From the NCBI RefSeq assembly GCF_000008545.1, contig NC_000853.1, positions 510,465 through 574,464 on the forward strand: DNA of 64,000 bases, read 5' to 3'. The DNA is from Thermotoga maritima MSB8 (GTDB taxonomy: Bacteria; Thermotogota; Thermotogae; Thermotogales; Thermotogaceae). Positions 47,485 to 56,280 of this stretch are shown here, in pieces. The position numbers and the translations under genes were made by a program. The number at the start of each line of letters is the position of its first letter. Position 1 is the first letter of the stretch. The notes beneath the pieces are model-generated. The model was not told where the DNA came from, made no database searches, and saw only the letters and a program-made list of their open reading frames with translations.

Positions 47485-49035
47485 ATGGCTGAGGAAAAGA
47501 CGATGATAGAGAACGGGGAAATAGAGTTTAAGGAAAGGGTCCTTTCCAGGAGGGAACTCGTCTGGAGAGCCTTCAAAAGAAACAAACTCGGAATGTTCGG
47601 GCTGTACGTTCTGATCGTCCTCTATCTCATGGCGTTGTTCGCGGATTTTCTCTCCCCGCACCATCCCTACGAACAGTCTCTCAAGCATTCCTTCGCTCCT
47701 CCCACGAAGATACACAGGGAGTACAAGGGAGAACGAGTGGGTGCCTACGTGCTTCCCACGATAAGCTACGTGGACAAAGCAACTTTCGAGAGAAAATTCT
47801 ACGAAATGCTCTTCCCGAAAAGGCTCGTTCTCGATGTCTTCGGAACACAGGTTGAGTACGAAATCGGAAAAGACGGTGTAACGGGATTCTCTTTCATGCT
47901 GGACGAAGAGTATTACATCGTTCCAAAGGACGGCACCATGAAATACGCCGGTTCAACAACGAAAGTGGTTGATTACCTTCTGTTCGGATACGACGAAAAG
48001 GTTCTAACGAAAGGAGAGGCAGATATAGAAACCTCTTCCGAAGCCGCGAAAGACACGTACTTTGGGAAATACGGTTTCAGACTTGGCCTGAATTCCCCCG
48101 ATGAGATCGAAAAGGTCGTCATAAAAGAGAAGCTCAACATGATCCTCGTGAAAAAAGGTGAAGACATTGAGATGATCACAGGAAAGGTGATCGACTACGA
48201 CTACAAAACTTATCCGGTGAAGTGGTTTGTCAAATCCTGGGGTGGAGATGCGAAGAACCGTATAGGGTACCTCTTCTGGATCTTTCCGTTCCACTATCAT
48301 CTCTTTGGGGTGGACAACTACGATAACAACGAGTACGTGAGACTCTACATCATGGGAGCTGACCAGTATGGAAGGGATGTGTGGAGCAGAATAGTGTTCG
48401 CTTCCAGGATCTCGCTTTCCATAGGTTTCATCGGAATGTTCATCACGTTCGCCCTTTCGCTCGTCTTCGGTGGTATTTCCGGCTACTATGGAGGCATCGT
48501 GGACGAATTCATGATGAGGTTCTCCGAGATCATCATGTCGCTGCCGGGTTTCTACCTGCTCATCCTTTTAAGATCTCTTCTACCACTCGATATCCCATCC
48601 ACACAGGTGTATGTACTCCTTGTGTTCATTCTCTCTTTCATCGGCTGGGCAGGAAGAGCCAGGGTTATAAGGGGAATGGTTCTTTCAATAAAACAGCGTG
48701 AATTCGTGGAAGCGGCGAGGGCACTTGGTTTTCCTGACACGAGAATTCTCTTCAGGCACGTTCTGCCCAACACGGCAAGCTACCTCATCGTTGCCGCGAC
48801 CCTTGCAATACCCGGTTACATTCTCGGTGAAGCGAGCTTGAGTTTTCTTGGACTCGGTATCAGGGAACCGAGTGCCAGCTGGGGGCTCATGCTCGCACAG
48901 GCTCAGAACGTCACCTACATGACGAAGTACCCCTGGCTTCTCATACCCGGTATCTTCATCTTCATCACCGTGCTTTCTTTCAACTTCGTTGGTGACGCGT
49001 TGAGAGACGCTCTGGATCCGAGGTCTCTCGGATAG
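47485..49035 (+). CDS. ABC transporter permease (OppC-like) with about 200-residue extracytoplasmic insertion
   Basis: A 516-residue permease, whereas OppC is usually about 300. The first helix (about 37-57, FGLYVLIVLYLMALFADFL) is followed by a long beta-rich domain to about residue 285 before the family motif GADQYGRDVWSRI (near 290). The remaining helices, EAA loop (AARALGFPDTRILFRHVLPN) and end DALRDALDPRSLG are normal. The insertion should face the periplasm. ATG 47485 follows GGGAGGAAT; the frame is open further upstream but without an SD. Confidence 0.92.
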   Translation: MAEEKTMIENGEIEFKERVLSRRELVWRAFKRNKLGMFGLYVLIVLYLMALFADFLSPHHPYEQSLKHSFAPPTKIHREYKGERVGAYVLPTISYVDKATFERKFYEMLFPKRLVLDVFGTQVEYEIGKDGVTGFSFMLDEEYYIVPKDGTMKYAGSTTKVVDYLLFGYDEKVLTKGEADIETSSEAAKDTYFGKYGFRLGLNSPDEIEKVVIKEKLNMILVKKGEDIEMITGKVIDYDYKTYPVKWFVKSWGGDAKNRIGYLFWIFPFHYHLFGVDNYDNNEYVRLYIMGADQYGRDVWSRIVFASRISLSIGFIGMFITFALSLVFGGISGYYGGIVDEFMMRFSEIIMSLPGFYLLILLRSLLPLDIPSTQVYVLLVFILSFIGWAGRARVIRGMVLSIKQREFVEAARALGFPDTRILFRHVLPNTASYLIVAATLAIPGYILGEASLSFLGLGIREPSASWGLMLAQAQNVTYMTKYPWLLIPGIFIFITVLSFNFVGDALRDALDPRSLG

Positions 49036-49036
49036 A

Positions 49037-49618
49037 ATGCTGAAATACAGACTGAGAAGTAAGAGAGTTGAAGAACTCGTTGAGTACGCGCAGGCAGGAT
49101 TCAAAGAAGCCATCGACCTCATTGTTGAGAAGTATTACCCTATGGTTGTTAAGATCGCTTCCCAGTATTTTGCGAGCTGGGCCGAACACGAAGATATAGT
49201 TCAAAACGGCCTTGTGGGATTGATAAAGGCGATTTTCTATTACGATAAAACCAAAAGCTCTTTCACGTCTTTTGCATGGAGGAGTGTTGACTCCGAGATA
49301 AAGTCCTTTCTCACTTATCTGAACAGAAAGAAGAACAGGATGCTCTCAGACGCTGTGAACGTGGATGGTATGGAAAAAGAGGAAGATGACGCACCTTTTG
49401 AAGTGCCCGATAGCGAGACCGATGTTGCCAGAAGCGCATTTTCTGGCATAATTTTAGAAACAGTCCTTGAACTATTGAATGAAAAAGAAAAAGAGATCTT
49501 TCTCAGATGGCTTGATGGATGCTCATACAGCGAGATAGCGAAAGAGCTCGGTGTGAACACAAAGAAAGTTGACAACACGGTTCAGAAGGTGAAGAGAATG
49601 ATTTCTGGATTAGGGTGA
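49037..49618 (+). CDS. RNA polymerase sigma factor (SigH-like, sigma-70 family)
   Basis: A 193-residue group 3/4-type sigma factor. Region 2 has AEHEDIVQNGLVGLIKAIFY and FTSFAWRSVDSEIKSFL; region 4 has SEIAKELGVNTKKVDNTVQK. The linker is acidic (EKEEDDAPFEVPDSE). It resembles SigH of Firmicutes; no anti-sigma gene is recognised, though the next gene encodes a one-helix membrane protein. ATG one base after the permease stop. Confidence 0.9.
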   Translation: MLKYRLRSKRVEELVEYAQAGFKEAIDLIVEKYYPMVVKIASQYFASWAEHEDIVQNGLVGLIKAIFYYDKTKSSFTSFAWRSVDSEIKSFLTYLNRKKNRMLSDAVNVDGMEKEEDDAPFEVPDSETDVARSAFSGIILETVLELLNEKEKEIFLRWLDGCSYSEIAKELGVNTKKVDNTVQKVKRMISGLG

Positions 49619-49624
49619 TCGAAG

Positions 49625-50242
49625 ATGAAAAAAGACAGTCTCGTAACGTTTTTCGCTTCTTTGATAGTCATCGCTATTTTACTCTTCTTCGTGCTGTCTG
49701 TTTTCAATTTCTATTTTTTGAAGAAGCTTGAAGCCAGGATGGACGAAGTGGAAAAACAGTTTCAAACCACACTGGAAAGTTACGAAGAGCGACTGAAGAT
49801 ATTAGAGGAACTTCTGAAACCCAATTCCATTATCAGTCGCTATATAACTGCGTACGAATACTTTGAAAAAGCCAGCGTGGATTTTGAAAGGATATTTTCT
49901 GAGATCGAAGACGATCCCACGACTGGATACATGAGGATTTTTGTCATAGGGAACGATCCTGTGTGGATCACCGTCAAGGACGGAAACGAAGTGCTCTTTT
50001 CAAGGGACGTGAAGCCAGGTCTTTCACCTTACAGGTTCTTCTACTACAAAAAACCGAAGATCTCCACAGAATACGATATTGTAATACCACGAGACGCCAC
50101 CTTAATAGTGGGGATTCCAAACAGGGTGTTCCTGCTCGTTTTCGGGGTCGGGACAACCTACCATCCCACGAAGATCGTTCAGGTACAGCAGACCAGAATA
50201 GACAACATCGAGCGTGATTTGAAGCTTTACATACCTAAATAA
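49625..50242 (+). CDS. Membrane-anchored protein of unknown function next to the sigma factor
   Basis: A 205-residue protein with one N-terminal helix (about 7-33), a coiled coil (34-65, KKLEARMDEVEKQFQTTLE) and a beta-rich outer domain. No family recognised. It lies 6 nt after the sigma gene. Position makes an anti-sigma or sensor role conceivable, but no anti-sigma motif is seen. A GC-rich hairpin follows it. Confidence 0.7.
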   Translation: MKKDSLVTFFASLIVIAILLFFVLSVFNFYFLKKLEARMDEVEKQFQTTLESYEERLKILEELLKPNSIISRYITAYEYFEKASVDFERIFSEIEDDPTTGYMRIFVIGNDPVWITVKDGNEVLFSRDVKPGLSPYRFFYYKKPKISTEYDIVIPRDATLIVGIPNRVFLLVFGVGTTYHPTKIVQVQQTRIDNIERDLKLYIPK

Positions 50243-50250
50243 AAACACAA

Positions 50251-50270
50251 GGAGGGACTTTCGTCCCTCC
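50251..50270 (+). terminator. Hairpin ending the long hslV-to-sigma run
   Basis: Stem GGAGGGAC/GTCCCTCC (8 bp) with loop TTTC starts 8 nt after the stop, followed by a moderately T-rich tract (catactttgtgtcttgtctt). A likely transcription end, though the T run is imperfect. Confidence 0.65.
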
Positions 50271-50294
50271 CATACTTTGTGTCTTGTCTTCATC

Positions 50295-50322
50295 GGGTCA
50301 GGGGGGATCGGGGGGATGAGGG
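50295..50322 (+). other. G-quadruplex-like tract
   Basis: Four G runs on the plus strand: GGG (50295-50297), GGGGGG (50301-50306), GGGGGG (50310-50315) and GGG (50320-50322), with loops of 3-4 nt. This meets the usual G4 pattern. It lies in the 183-nt gap between a terminator hairpin and the SMC-like pair, about 100 nt upstream of the next start. Confidence 0.55.
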
Positions 50323-50425
50323 ACACGCAAGTTAGAATTTAACCGATCTCCGTAACATCCTCTTGAAACGATGAAAAAGAACGCCTTAAATTTTCTTGAA
50401 AAACCCTTGAAAAAGGAGGGGTGAA

Positions 50426-51010
50426 ATGAAGTACATTTTGATCAAAGGTTTGAGGTTTTTCGACTACCCGGGGGGCTGGTTGTTTTTTCGGAAAGAACTG
50501 GACAGCGCAAAACTTGAACTTTTGAACCACGTCTTGAGGACATTTGAAGGAGTGTTTGTGTTTATAAACCTCTTTTCAGAAGAGGTGGATCCTATCATCG
50601 CTGAAAAATTCATAAAGGACTATATTCCTCAGAATTCGATTGTTCTGGATGAGATCGTGGATTATCTCGATGTTTCTGTTGAACGAAGGCTGGATTTTTC
50701 CTACCCTGAGTTCACGTCTTCTCCCCTCTCTGAAAAATGTGAATGCCTCGTGTACGATGGTGAAAGATTCGAAAGAATAGATCTTTCGGGTTTCAAAGTA
50801 AGGCTCGAAGAAATAAGTGTTTTCAGCGAATTGATGGAAGTTCCCGAGGAGTCTTTTACCCTTTTGAAAGGGATCCTCTGGGATCGGGAAGTCGAGAGAA
50901 TAAAGAACAAAAGAAGCGTAAAGTTCGTTGGTAAAATCTTGAAAAAGAAAAACCGGCCAAAGCTTGATGCATTGCTGCTGGAAGAAATCGAAACGGGGGA
51001 TGAAACATGA
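50426..51010 (+). CDS. Unknown protein, partner of the SMC-like ATPase
   Basis: A 194-residue soluble protein that I do not recognise. It is hydrophobic/aromatic at the N-terminus (YILIKGLRFFDYPGGWLFF) and ends in a basic then acidic helical stretch. It shows no metallophosphoesterase motifs as expected for an SbcD-type nuclease. ATG follows AAGGAGGGG. It overlaps the ATPase gene by 4 nt (ATGA), so the two are coupled. Confidence 0.75.
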   Translation: MKYILIKGLRFFDYPGGWLFFRKELDSAKLELLNHVLRTFEGVFVFINLFSEEVDPIIAEKFIKDYIPQNSIVLDEIVDYLDVSVERRLDFSYPEFTSSPLSEKCECLVYDGERFERIDLSGFKVRLEEISVFSELMEVPEESFTLLKGILWDREVERIKNKRSVKFVGKILKKKNRPKLDALLLEEIETGDET

Positions 51011-53283
51011 AAATAGAGCGTGTACACGTTGAAGGGTTTGGAAAATTCGAGAATTTTTCTTTCCCCCTGAAAAGCGGGTTGAACATCATCTTCGGAGGGA
51101 ACGCAGCTGGAAAAACCACCCTTGCGAATTTTATAAGATACTGCCTCACGGGAGAGCTTCCCGAACTTGAGAACTACAGGCCATGGTTTTCGAACAGGTT
51201 TGGGGGATATCTCGAGACGAGTGAGGGAAGGGTGGAATTCGGTCAGGGAAGACTGGATCCCGAACTGTTTTCCTTCACTTCTTTCATATCGGAGGGAGTG
51301 GACAACACCCTCAACGGTTCGAAAAAGGTCGCTTCCTTCCTTATGGAAAGCTACAGAAACAGACCCGAAGCAGTGGAACTTGAAAGGATATTGAACGAGG
51401 ATTTCTCTGTCTTGATGAAGAAGACGAAAGAACTGGAGGCTGAGATCTCAAACCTGAAAGAGAGAGTTGAGGCCTGGAAAGAAAAAAGGCGATCGCTCCT
51501 TCTGGTTTTGAAGAGAAAGAAAGAGCTTTCGCGGGATCTTCAGGAGAAGAGAAGACTTCTGGAGGAAGAGATCGATAGATTCGAGAGTGAAAAATCTGAG
51601 AGATTGTCTTCTATCGAAGCCAGAATCAATGAGGTGAAAGCGGAGCTTCTCCGTGTTGAAAAAGAACTCGAGGAGATCGAAAGGGAAACAGCGGTTCCTG
51701 AGGAAAAAGTTCGTGAAGCGATCGAGCTTGCCCAGAAACTGGATTATTTGAGAGAGCGCGGTGAAGAACTGAAAAGAGAGATAGAATCACTCGAGGAAAA
51801 ATCGAAAGATACGGAAGAAAGACTGAAGACGATCATGAAAGACTTCTCCGTCAGCAGTCTTGAGGAACTGAAACTCAAGTTGGAGAACATGAAGTTACAG
51901 ATAGAACTGGTGGAAAACGAGCAGAAAGCAAAGCTGAACGAGATAATAGGTCATCTCAGAGAGCCTCTCAGGGAAATTGATGAAAAACTCGAAGAAATTC
52001 AGGCAAAGATCGAAAATACAGGTGACCACATGAAGCGCTTCGACAAAACACTTTCTATTTTCAGGGTTTTTGTTGCCGTCTTCCTGACCTTTGCTCTGGT
52101 TTCCATCATTTTTGCCTTTCTCAAGCCGGGATACCTGTTCTTCTATCTGACACTGGCAGGAACAGGTGCCTCTGTGATTTCCATGTGGAACTATTACAGG
52201 TTGAGAAAGAAATTGTTTGAACTTGAAAGTGAGTTCATGAATCTTTCGACACAAAAGAGGTCTTTGATCGAGAGAAAGAACCAGATCGTGAGCAAGCTGA
52301 AGGAAACCGCAGGTGTTGATAACATCGAAGAACTCGAAAAATTTTTGAGGGATCAGATCGTGAAGAAGGTCTTCGAAAGAATACCGTTTCTTTCGAAGTA
52401 CGGAAGTGAACCACGAAAGGCGGTTGAAAACGTGGAAGAACAGATGAGAGAACTTCTGATTTTGAAAAGCTCCGTTGAGGCTTCTCTGTCCGACAAGAAA
52501 AAGAATCTGGAAGAACTGCAGGAGTACTCCAGAGAGCAGGAAGAAGTACTGAAAAACACGCTGAAGGAAATAGGAGTCGACAGCGAAGATAAATTGAAGG
52601 TGTTGAGAGACCTTCTGGAAAGACGTGCAAATCTGAGAAAAACCAGAGATTCACTGGAAAAAGAAATCGCTAACCTCATGAAAGAAAAAGAAGAGATAGA
52701 ATCAAGCAGATCAAACGCGAGAATAGAAGAACTCAAAAGAGAAGTGGAACAGATAGAAAGTGAACTGGAGAAACTCGTGGTTTCACCTCTCGAGGAACCT
52801 TTCGATGTTCTGGAAGCTCTCTTCAGGAAGAAGGTTGAACTCGAGATTCTTGAGCGGGCCATTGGTTACATTCCCGAGTTTAAGGATCGGATCAAAAAAG
52901 AACACGAGGAACTGTTGAGGGGTTACACAAGGGATCTGGCAGTAGAGTTGACGGATGTTTACAGAAGGTTCTTCAAAGAAAATCAGGTTTTCAAGGTTTC
53001 TCCGGATCTGATGGTGACGATTAACGTTCCCGAAGAAAAAAAGGTTGTCGATGTGTTGAACACCTCCGCTTTGAAACTCCTGAGTTTTCAGATGAAGAGG
53101 TTCATAAGTCGTGTTCTGGAGATTGAGAGTCCCTTTGTTGTGGACAACACTTTTGTCGATCTGGACGATGAGAAGATAGATCTACTCTGGCAGGAACTGA
53201 AAGAGGTGTCCAAGACCAGACAGGTTGTACTATTCACCAGCGACAGGAGGCTTTTGAAAGAAGAACCCGTTTTGAAACTCTAA
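51007..53283 (+). CDS. SMC/Rad50-like AAA ATPase with a membrane hairpin in place of the hook
   Basis: A 758-residue protein. Residues 1-100 form an SMC/RecF-type N-terminal half (IERVHVEGFGKFENFSF, P-loop GGNAAGKTT at 30-38). Coiled coils span about 125-345 and 398-600. Between them, about 350-395, lie two hydrophobic helices (FRVFVAVFLTFALVSIIFAF, then LFFYLTLAGTGASVISMW) where Rad50 has its zinc hook. The C-terminal head has SPFVVDNTFVDLDDE near 710, a Walker B/D-loop in which the catalytic Glu is replaced by Asn, and no clear LSGG. It resembles YhaN-type proteins. Membrane attachment is inferred. Confidence 0.82.
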   Translation: MKIERVHVEGFGKFENFSFPLKSGLNIIFGGNAAGKTTLANFIRYCLTGELPELENYRPWFSNRFGGYLETSEGRVEFGQGRLDPELFSFTSFISEGVDNTLNGSKKVASFLMESYRNRPEAVELERILNEDFSVLMKKTKELEAEISNLKERVEAWKEKRRSLLLVLKRKKELSRDLQEKRRLLEEEIDRFESEKSERLSSIEARINEVKAELLRVEKELEEIERETAVPEEKVREAIELAQKLDYLRERGEELKREIESLEEKSKDTEERLKTIMKDFSVSSLEELKLKLENMKLQIELVENEQKAKLNEIIGHLREPLREIDEKLEEIQAKIENTGDHMKRFDKTLSIFRVFVAVFLTFALVSIIFAFLKPGYLFFYLTLAGTGASVISMWNYYRLRKKLFELESEFMNLSTQKRSLIERKNQIVSKLKETAGVDNIEELEKFLRDQIVKKVFERIPFLSKYGSEPRKAVENVEEQMRELLILKSSVEASLSDKKKNLEELQEYSREQEEVLKNTLKEIGVDSEDKLKVLRDLLERRANLRKTRDSLEKEIANLMKEKEEIESSRSNARIEELKREVEQIESELEKLVVSPLEEPFDVLEALFRKKVELEILERAIGYIPEFKDRIKKEHEELLRGYTRDLAVELTDVYRRFFKENQVFKVSPDLMVTINVPEEKKVVDVLNTSALKLLSFQMKRFISRVLEIESPFVVDNTFVDLDDEKIDLLWQELKEVSKTRQVVLFTSDRRLLKEEPVLKL

Positions 53284-54134
53284 CTGCAGATCATCTCTTT
53301 GCTGCACCTTTCACATTCGAGCTGAACGGTGGTGTGGGTTATCCCGTATTTTTTCAATCTTTTTTCTATTTCGTCTATGATCTTCTGGGCGTCCTTCAGC
53401 TCCATGTTGTCCACTTCAACGTGACACTCGAAGTGGATTTCTTTCTCTCCCACTCTCCAGGCGTGAAAATGGTGGGCGTTCCTCACACCTTCTATTTTTT
53501 CAATTTCCTCCTTTATTTTCTCAAAGTCCAGGTTCGGTGAGGCTTCCATGAGAATTTCAAGAGACTCCTTCACTATCTCATAGGCTTCTTTGAACATGTA
53601 TAAGGCTATAACGAAAGCGAGAACAGGGTCGAGCCAGTATATTTTCCAGACCCTCATGAAAACAGCCCCAAGAACCACAAGGATCGAGGACAGTGTATCC
53701 GCGATGAGATGCAGGTACGCAGATCGAACGTTCATACTTTCTTTGCTGTGGGTGTGAAGAAGGATGACAGAAAAGAAGTTGGCAGCGAGACCTATCGAGG
53801 AGACGAGGAGAAGCACCGACGTGTGAACGGTGGCGGGACTCAACAATCTTTTCACCGCTTCGATGACAACGAGTGTTGAAACAACGAAGATGGATACGGA
53901 GTTCAAGAAAGCCACAATGATTTCGCTTCTTCTGTAGCCGAAGGTGTACTTTTTGTTCTTTGGTTTCTCGCTGATCTTCATCGCGATGAAACTTCCAAGA
54001 AGACTCATGGTATCGGAAAAATTATGAAGGGAGTCGCCCAGAAGGGCGAGACTCCCGGATATCAAGCCACCGACCACTTCAGAGAGTGTTATGATGGCGT
54101 TCAGCCATATGGAGAACAGCAGTTTCTTCTTCAC
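53280..54134 (-). CDS. Cation diffusion facilitator transporter
   Basis: A 284-residue CDF protein with six transmembrane helices and a cytoplasmic domain. The transport site is complete: HNFSD in helix 2 (GDSLHNFSDT) and HLIADT in helix 5. The C-terminal domain has HHFHAWRVG and a Cys-rich end (ECERCSKEMIC) that may bind metal. It exports Zn, Fe, Co or Mn. GTG start with GAGGAGG, 13 nt after trpB2. Confidence 0.93.
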   Translation of the reverse strand: MKKKLLFSIWLNAIITLSEVVGGLISGSLALLGDSLHNFSDTMSLLGSFIAMKISEKPKNKKYTFGYRRSEIIVAFLNSVSIFVVSTLVVIEAVKRLLSPATVHTSVLLLVSSIGLAANFFSVILLHTHSKESMNVRSAYLHLIADTLSSILVVLGAVFMRVWKIYWLDPVLAFVIALYMFKEAYEIVKESLEILMEASPNLDFEKIKEEIEKIEGVRNAHHFHAWRVGEKEIHFECHVEVDNMELKDAQKIIDEIEKRLKKYGITHTTVQLECERCSKEMICS

Positions 54135-54147
54135 GTGTTTTTCCTCC

Positions 54148-55416
54148 TCACACGTACGCTGTAAGATCGAGCAGACCGTGGCCGCTCAGAGTGAATACTA
54201 TCACACGTTCTTTTCCTTCTTCTTTCGCTTTCTTTGCTTCCCTTATGGCTCCTGCGATGGCGTGAGCGGATTCCGGGGCGGGAATTATCCCTTCGAGCTT
54301 TGCGAAGATCTTCGCTGCCTCGAACGTCTCGTCCTGATCGAAAGCCTGTGCCTCCACGAGTCCTTCTTTCACGAGTCTTGCGATTATCGGAGCGGAGCCG
54401 TGGTATCTGAGACCTCCCGCGTGTATCTTCGGAGGAATGAAGTCCTTTCCAAGGGTGTACATTTTCAGCAGAGGTGTGAGTCCTGCGGTGTCACCGAAGT
54501 CGTAATCGTAATTCCCTTTTGTCAGGGATGGACACGCGGCGGGCTCGCAGGCAACGAACCTGATATCCCTTCCGGAAAGTTTGTCTGGAACGAAGGGAAG
54601 TATCGTTCCTCCAAAATTCGATCCTCCTCCGTGACATCCCAGTAAGATGTCTGGTTTTTCACCTATGAGTTCGAGCTGTTTCTTGATCTCGAGGCCTATA
54701 ACCGTCTGGTGGAGCAGAACATGGTTCAATACGCTTCCGAGGGAGTACTTCGTGTTCGGATCAGACACGGCCACTTCCAGTGCTTCACTGATGGCGATGC
54801 CAAGACTACCTGGATTGTCTGGATCTTCACTCAGGATCTTTCTTCCGAAATTCGTTTCTTCACTGGGACTTGGAGTTACCTTTCCTCCGAAAAGGTTCAT
54901 CATGTATTTTCTCATCGGTTTTTGCTGGTAGCTGACCTTCACCATGAACACTTTTACTTCCAATCCGAACTTGGCACCGGCGTACGAGAGAGCGCTGCCC
55001 CATTGTCCCGCTCCCGTTTCTGTGACGAGTCTTTTGACTCCTTCTATCTTGTTGTAGTAGGCCTGGGCGATGGCCGTGTTCGGCTTGTGGCTTCCAGTGG
55101 GGCTCACTCCTTCGTACTTGTAGTAGATCCTCGCCGGAGTCTGGAGGTACTCTTCTAAGAAAGTGGCTCTGATGAGGGGAGTGGGTCTGTAAACGGCGTA
55201 TTCTTTCAGAACGGGCTCGGGTATTTCGATGAACCGCTCTTCTGAGACCTCCTGTTCGATCAGACTCATGGGGAAGATAACAGAGAGCTTCTCGGGTGAA
55301 ATGGGTTGTTTCGTTTCGGGGTCCAGCGGCGGATCGAGTTTGAACGGAAGATCTGCGAGTACGTTGTACCAGTGCTTTGGAATTTCCTCAGGTTTCAAAT
55401 TCACAACAATTCTCAT
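54148..55416 (-). CDS. trpB: Tryptophan synthase beta chain 2 (TrpB2)
   Basis: A 422-residue PLP enzyme, longer than TrpB1 and with the TrpB2 N-terminal extension. The PLP Lys is in [10 protein letters not shown] and the phosphate loop in [10 protein letters not shown]. TrpB2 makes tryptophan from indole and serine, or phosphoserine in some archaea, without tight binding to TrpA. It stands apart from any trp operon. ATG follows a GGAGGGGG stretch. Matches T. maritima TM0539 from memory. Confidence 0.94.
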   Translation of the reverse strand: MRIVVNLKPEEIPKHWYNVLADLPFKLDPPLDPETKQPISPEKLSVIFPMSLIEQEVSEERFIEIPEPVLKEYAVYRPTPLIRATFLEEYLQTPARIYYKYEGVSPTGSHKPNTAIAQAYYNKIEGVKRLVTETGAGQWGSALSYAGAKFGLEVKVFMVKVSYQQKPMRKYMMNLFGGKVTPSPSEETNFGRKILSEDPDNPGSLGIAISEALEVAVSDPNTKYSLGSVLNHVLLHQTVIGLEIKKQLELIGEKPDILLGCHGGGSNFGGTILPFVPDKLSGRDIRFVACEPAACPSLTKGNYDYDFGDTAGLTPLLKMYTLGKDFIPPKIHAGGLRYHGSAPIIARLVKEGLVEAQAFDQDETFEAAKIFAKLEGIIPAPESAHAIAGAIREAKKAKEEGKERVIVFTLSGHGLLDLTAYV

Positions 55417-55432
55417 ATTCCCCCTCCTTCAG

Positions 55433-55441
55433 TGATATAAT
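55433..55441 (+). promoter_or_regulatory. Extended -10 promoter of the fumarase-malic enzyme operon
   Basis: TGA then TATAAT (TATAAT at 55436-55441) forms an extended -10. No clear -35 is seen. It is about 20 nt upstream of the TTG start and overlaps the leader of the divergent trpB2. Confidence 0.5.
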
Positions 55442-55461
55442 CTCTCTTGAGGTGAAGAGCT

Positions 55462-56280
55462 TTGATAAACAAACATGTTATTTCCGAAAAGATCAAGAAG
55501 GCTATCGTTGAAGCCAACATAAAGATCAATCCAGAGGTAGAGGAAATCATCGAGCGGTACGAAGGTCCCTTTTCAGATATAATAAAGGAAAACTACCGCG
55601 TTTCCAAAGAGGAAAAACTTCCACTCTGTCAGGACACAGGGATAGTGGAATTCTTCGTCTTCATCGGTCACGAGGTAAAACTGGAAGAACCCATCGAGGA
55701 AACTCTGAACAGAGCCGTTGGAGAGGTGTACAGCGAGTATCCTTTTCGTTATTCGGTCGTCTCCGATCCGCTCTTTGAGAGAATCAACACTGGAACGAAC
55801 ACTCCCGCAATCGTCCACATCTTCCAGGTGAAGGGGAAATCCCTTGAGATCAGATTTCTGGTGAAAGGTGGGGGCAGTGAAAATCTCACGGTTCTTCGTA
55901 TGATGACTCCCACCTCGGATGTGGAGAAAGTCAAAGAATTCGTTATCGAGCACATCAAAGAACACGGAGCAAAGGCCTGCCCGCCGCTTCACGTGGGTAT
56001 CGGAATCGGAGGAACAGCCGATAAGGCCCTTCTCCTCTCGAAGTTAGCGCTTACGAAGAGCTTCAAAGAGAGAAACAAAGATCCAAAGTACGCAGGGCTC
56101 GAAAAGGAACTTGAAAAGGAACTCAACTTTCTCGGAATAGGCTTTCAAGGTCTCGGAAAGGGTATCACCGTTTACTCTGTTCACATAGAACATTTTCCGA
56201 CCCATATCGCCACCCTACCGGTTGCCGTTTCGGTGGATTGTTACCTCTGCAGAAGGGGGAAAGTGACTTTTGAGGATTGA
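55462..56280 (+). CDS. Fumarate hydratase class I, alpha subunit (TtdA-like)
   Basis: A 272-residue Fe-S hydro-lyase subunit. Cluster cysteines are in LPLCQDTG, ACPPLHVG and DCYLCRRG; GIGIGGTADKALLL is conserved. With the beta subunit it hydrates fumarate to malate (or acts on tartrate in relatives). TTG start with GAGGTGA. The beta gene begins inside its last 11 nt. Confidence 0.94.
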   Translation: MINKHVISEKIKKAIVEANIKINPEVEEIIERYEGPFSDIIKENYRVSKEEKLPLCQDTGIVEFFVFIGHEVKLEEPIEETLNRAVGEVYSEYPFRYSVVSDPLFERINTGTNTPAIVHIFQVKGKSLEIRFLVKGGGSENLTVLRMMTPTSDVEKVKEFVIEHIKEHGAKACPPLHVGIGIGGTADKALLLSKLALTKSFKERNKDPKYAGLEKELEKELNFLGIGFQGLGKGITVYSVHIEHFPTHIATLPVAVSVDCYLCRRGKVTFED

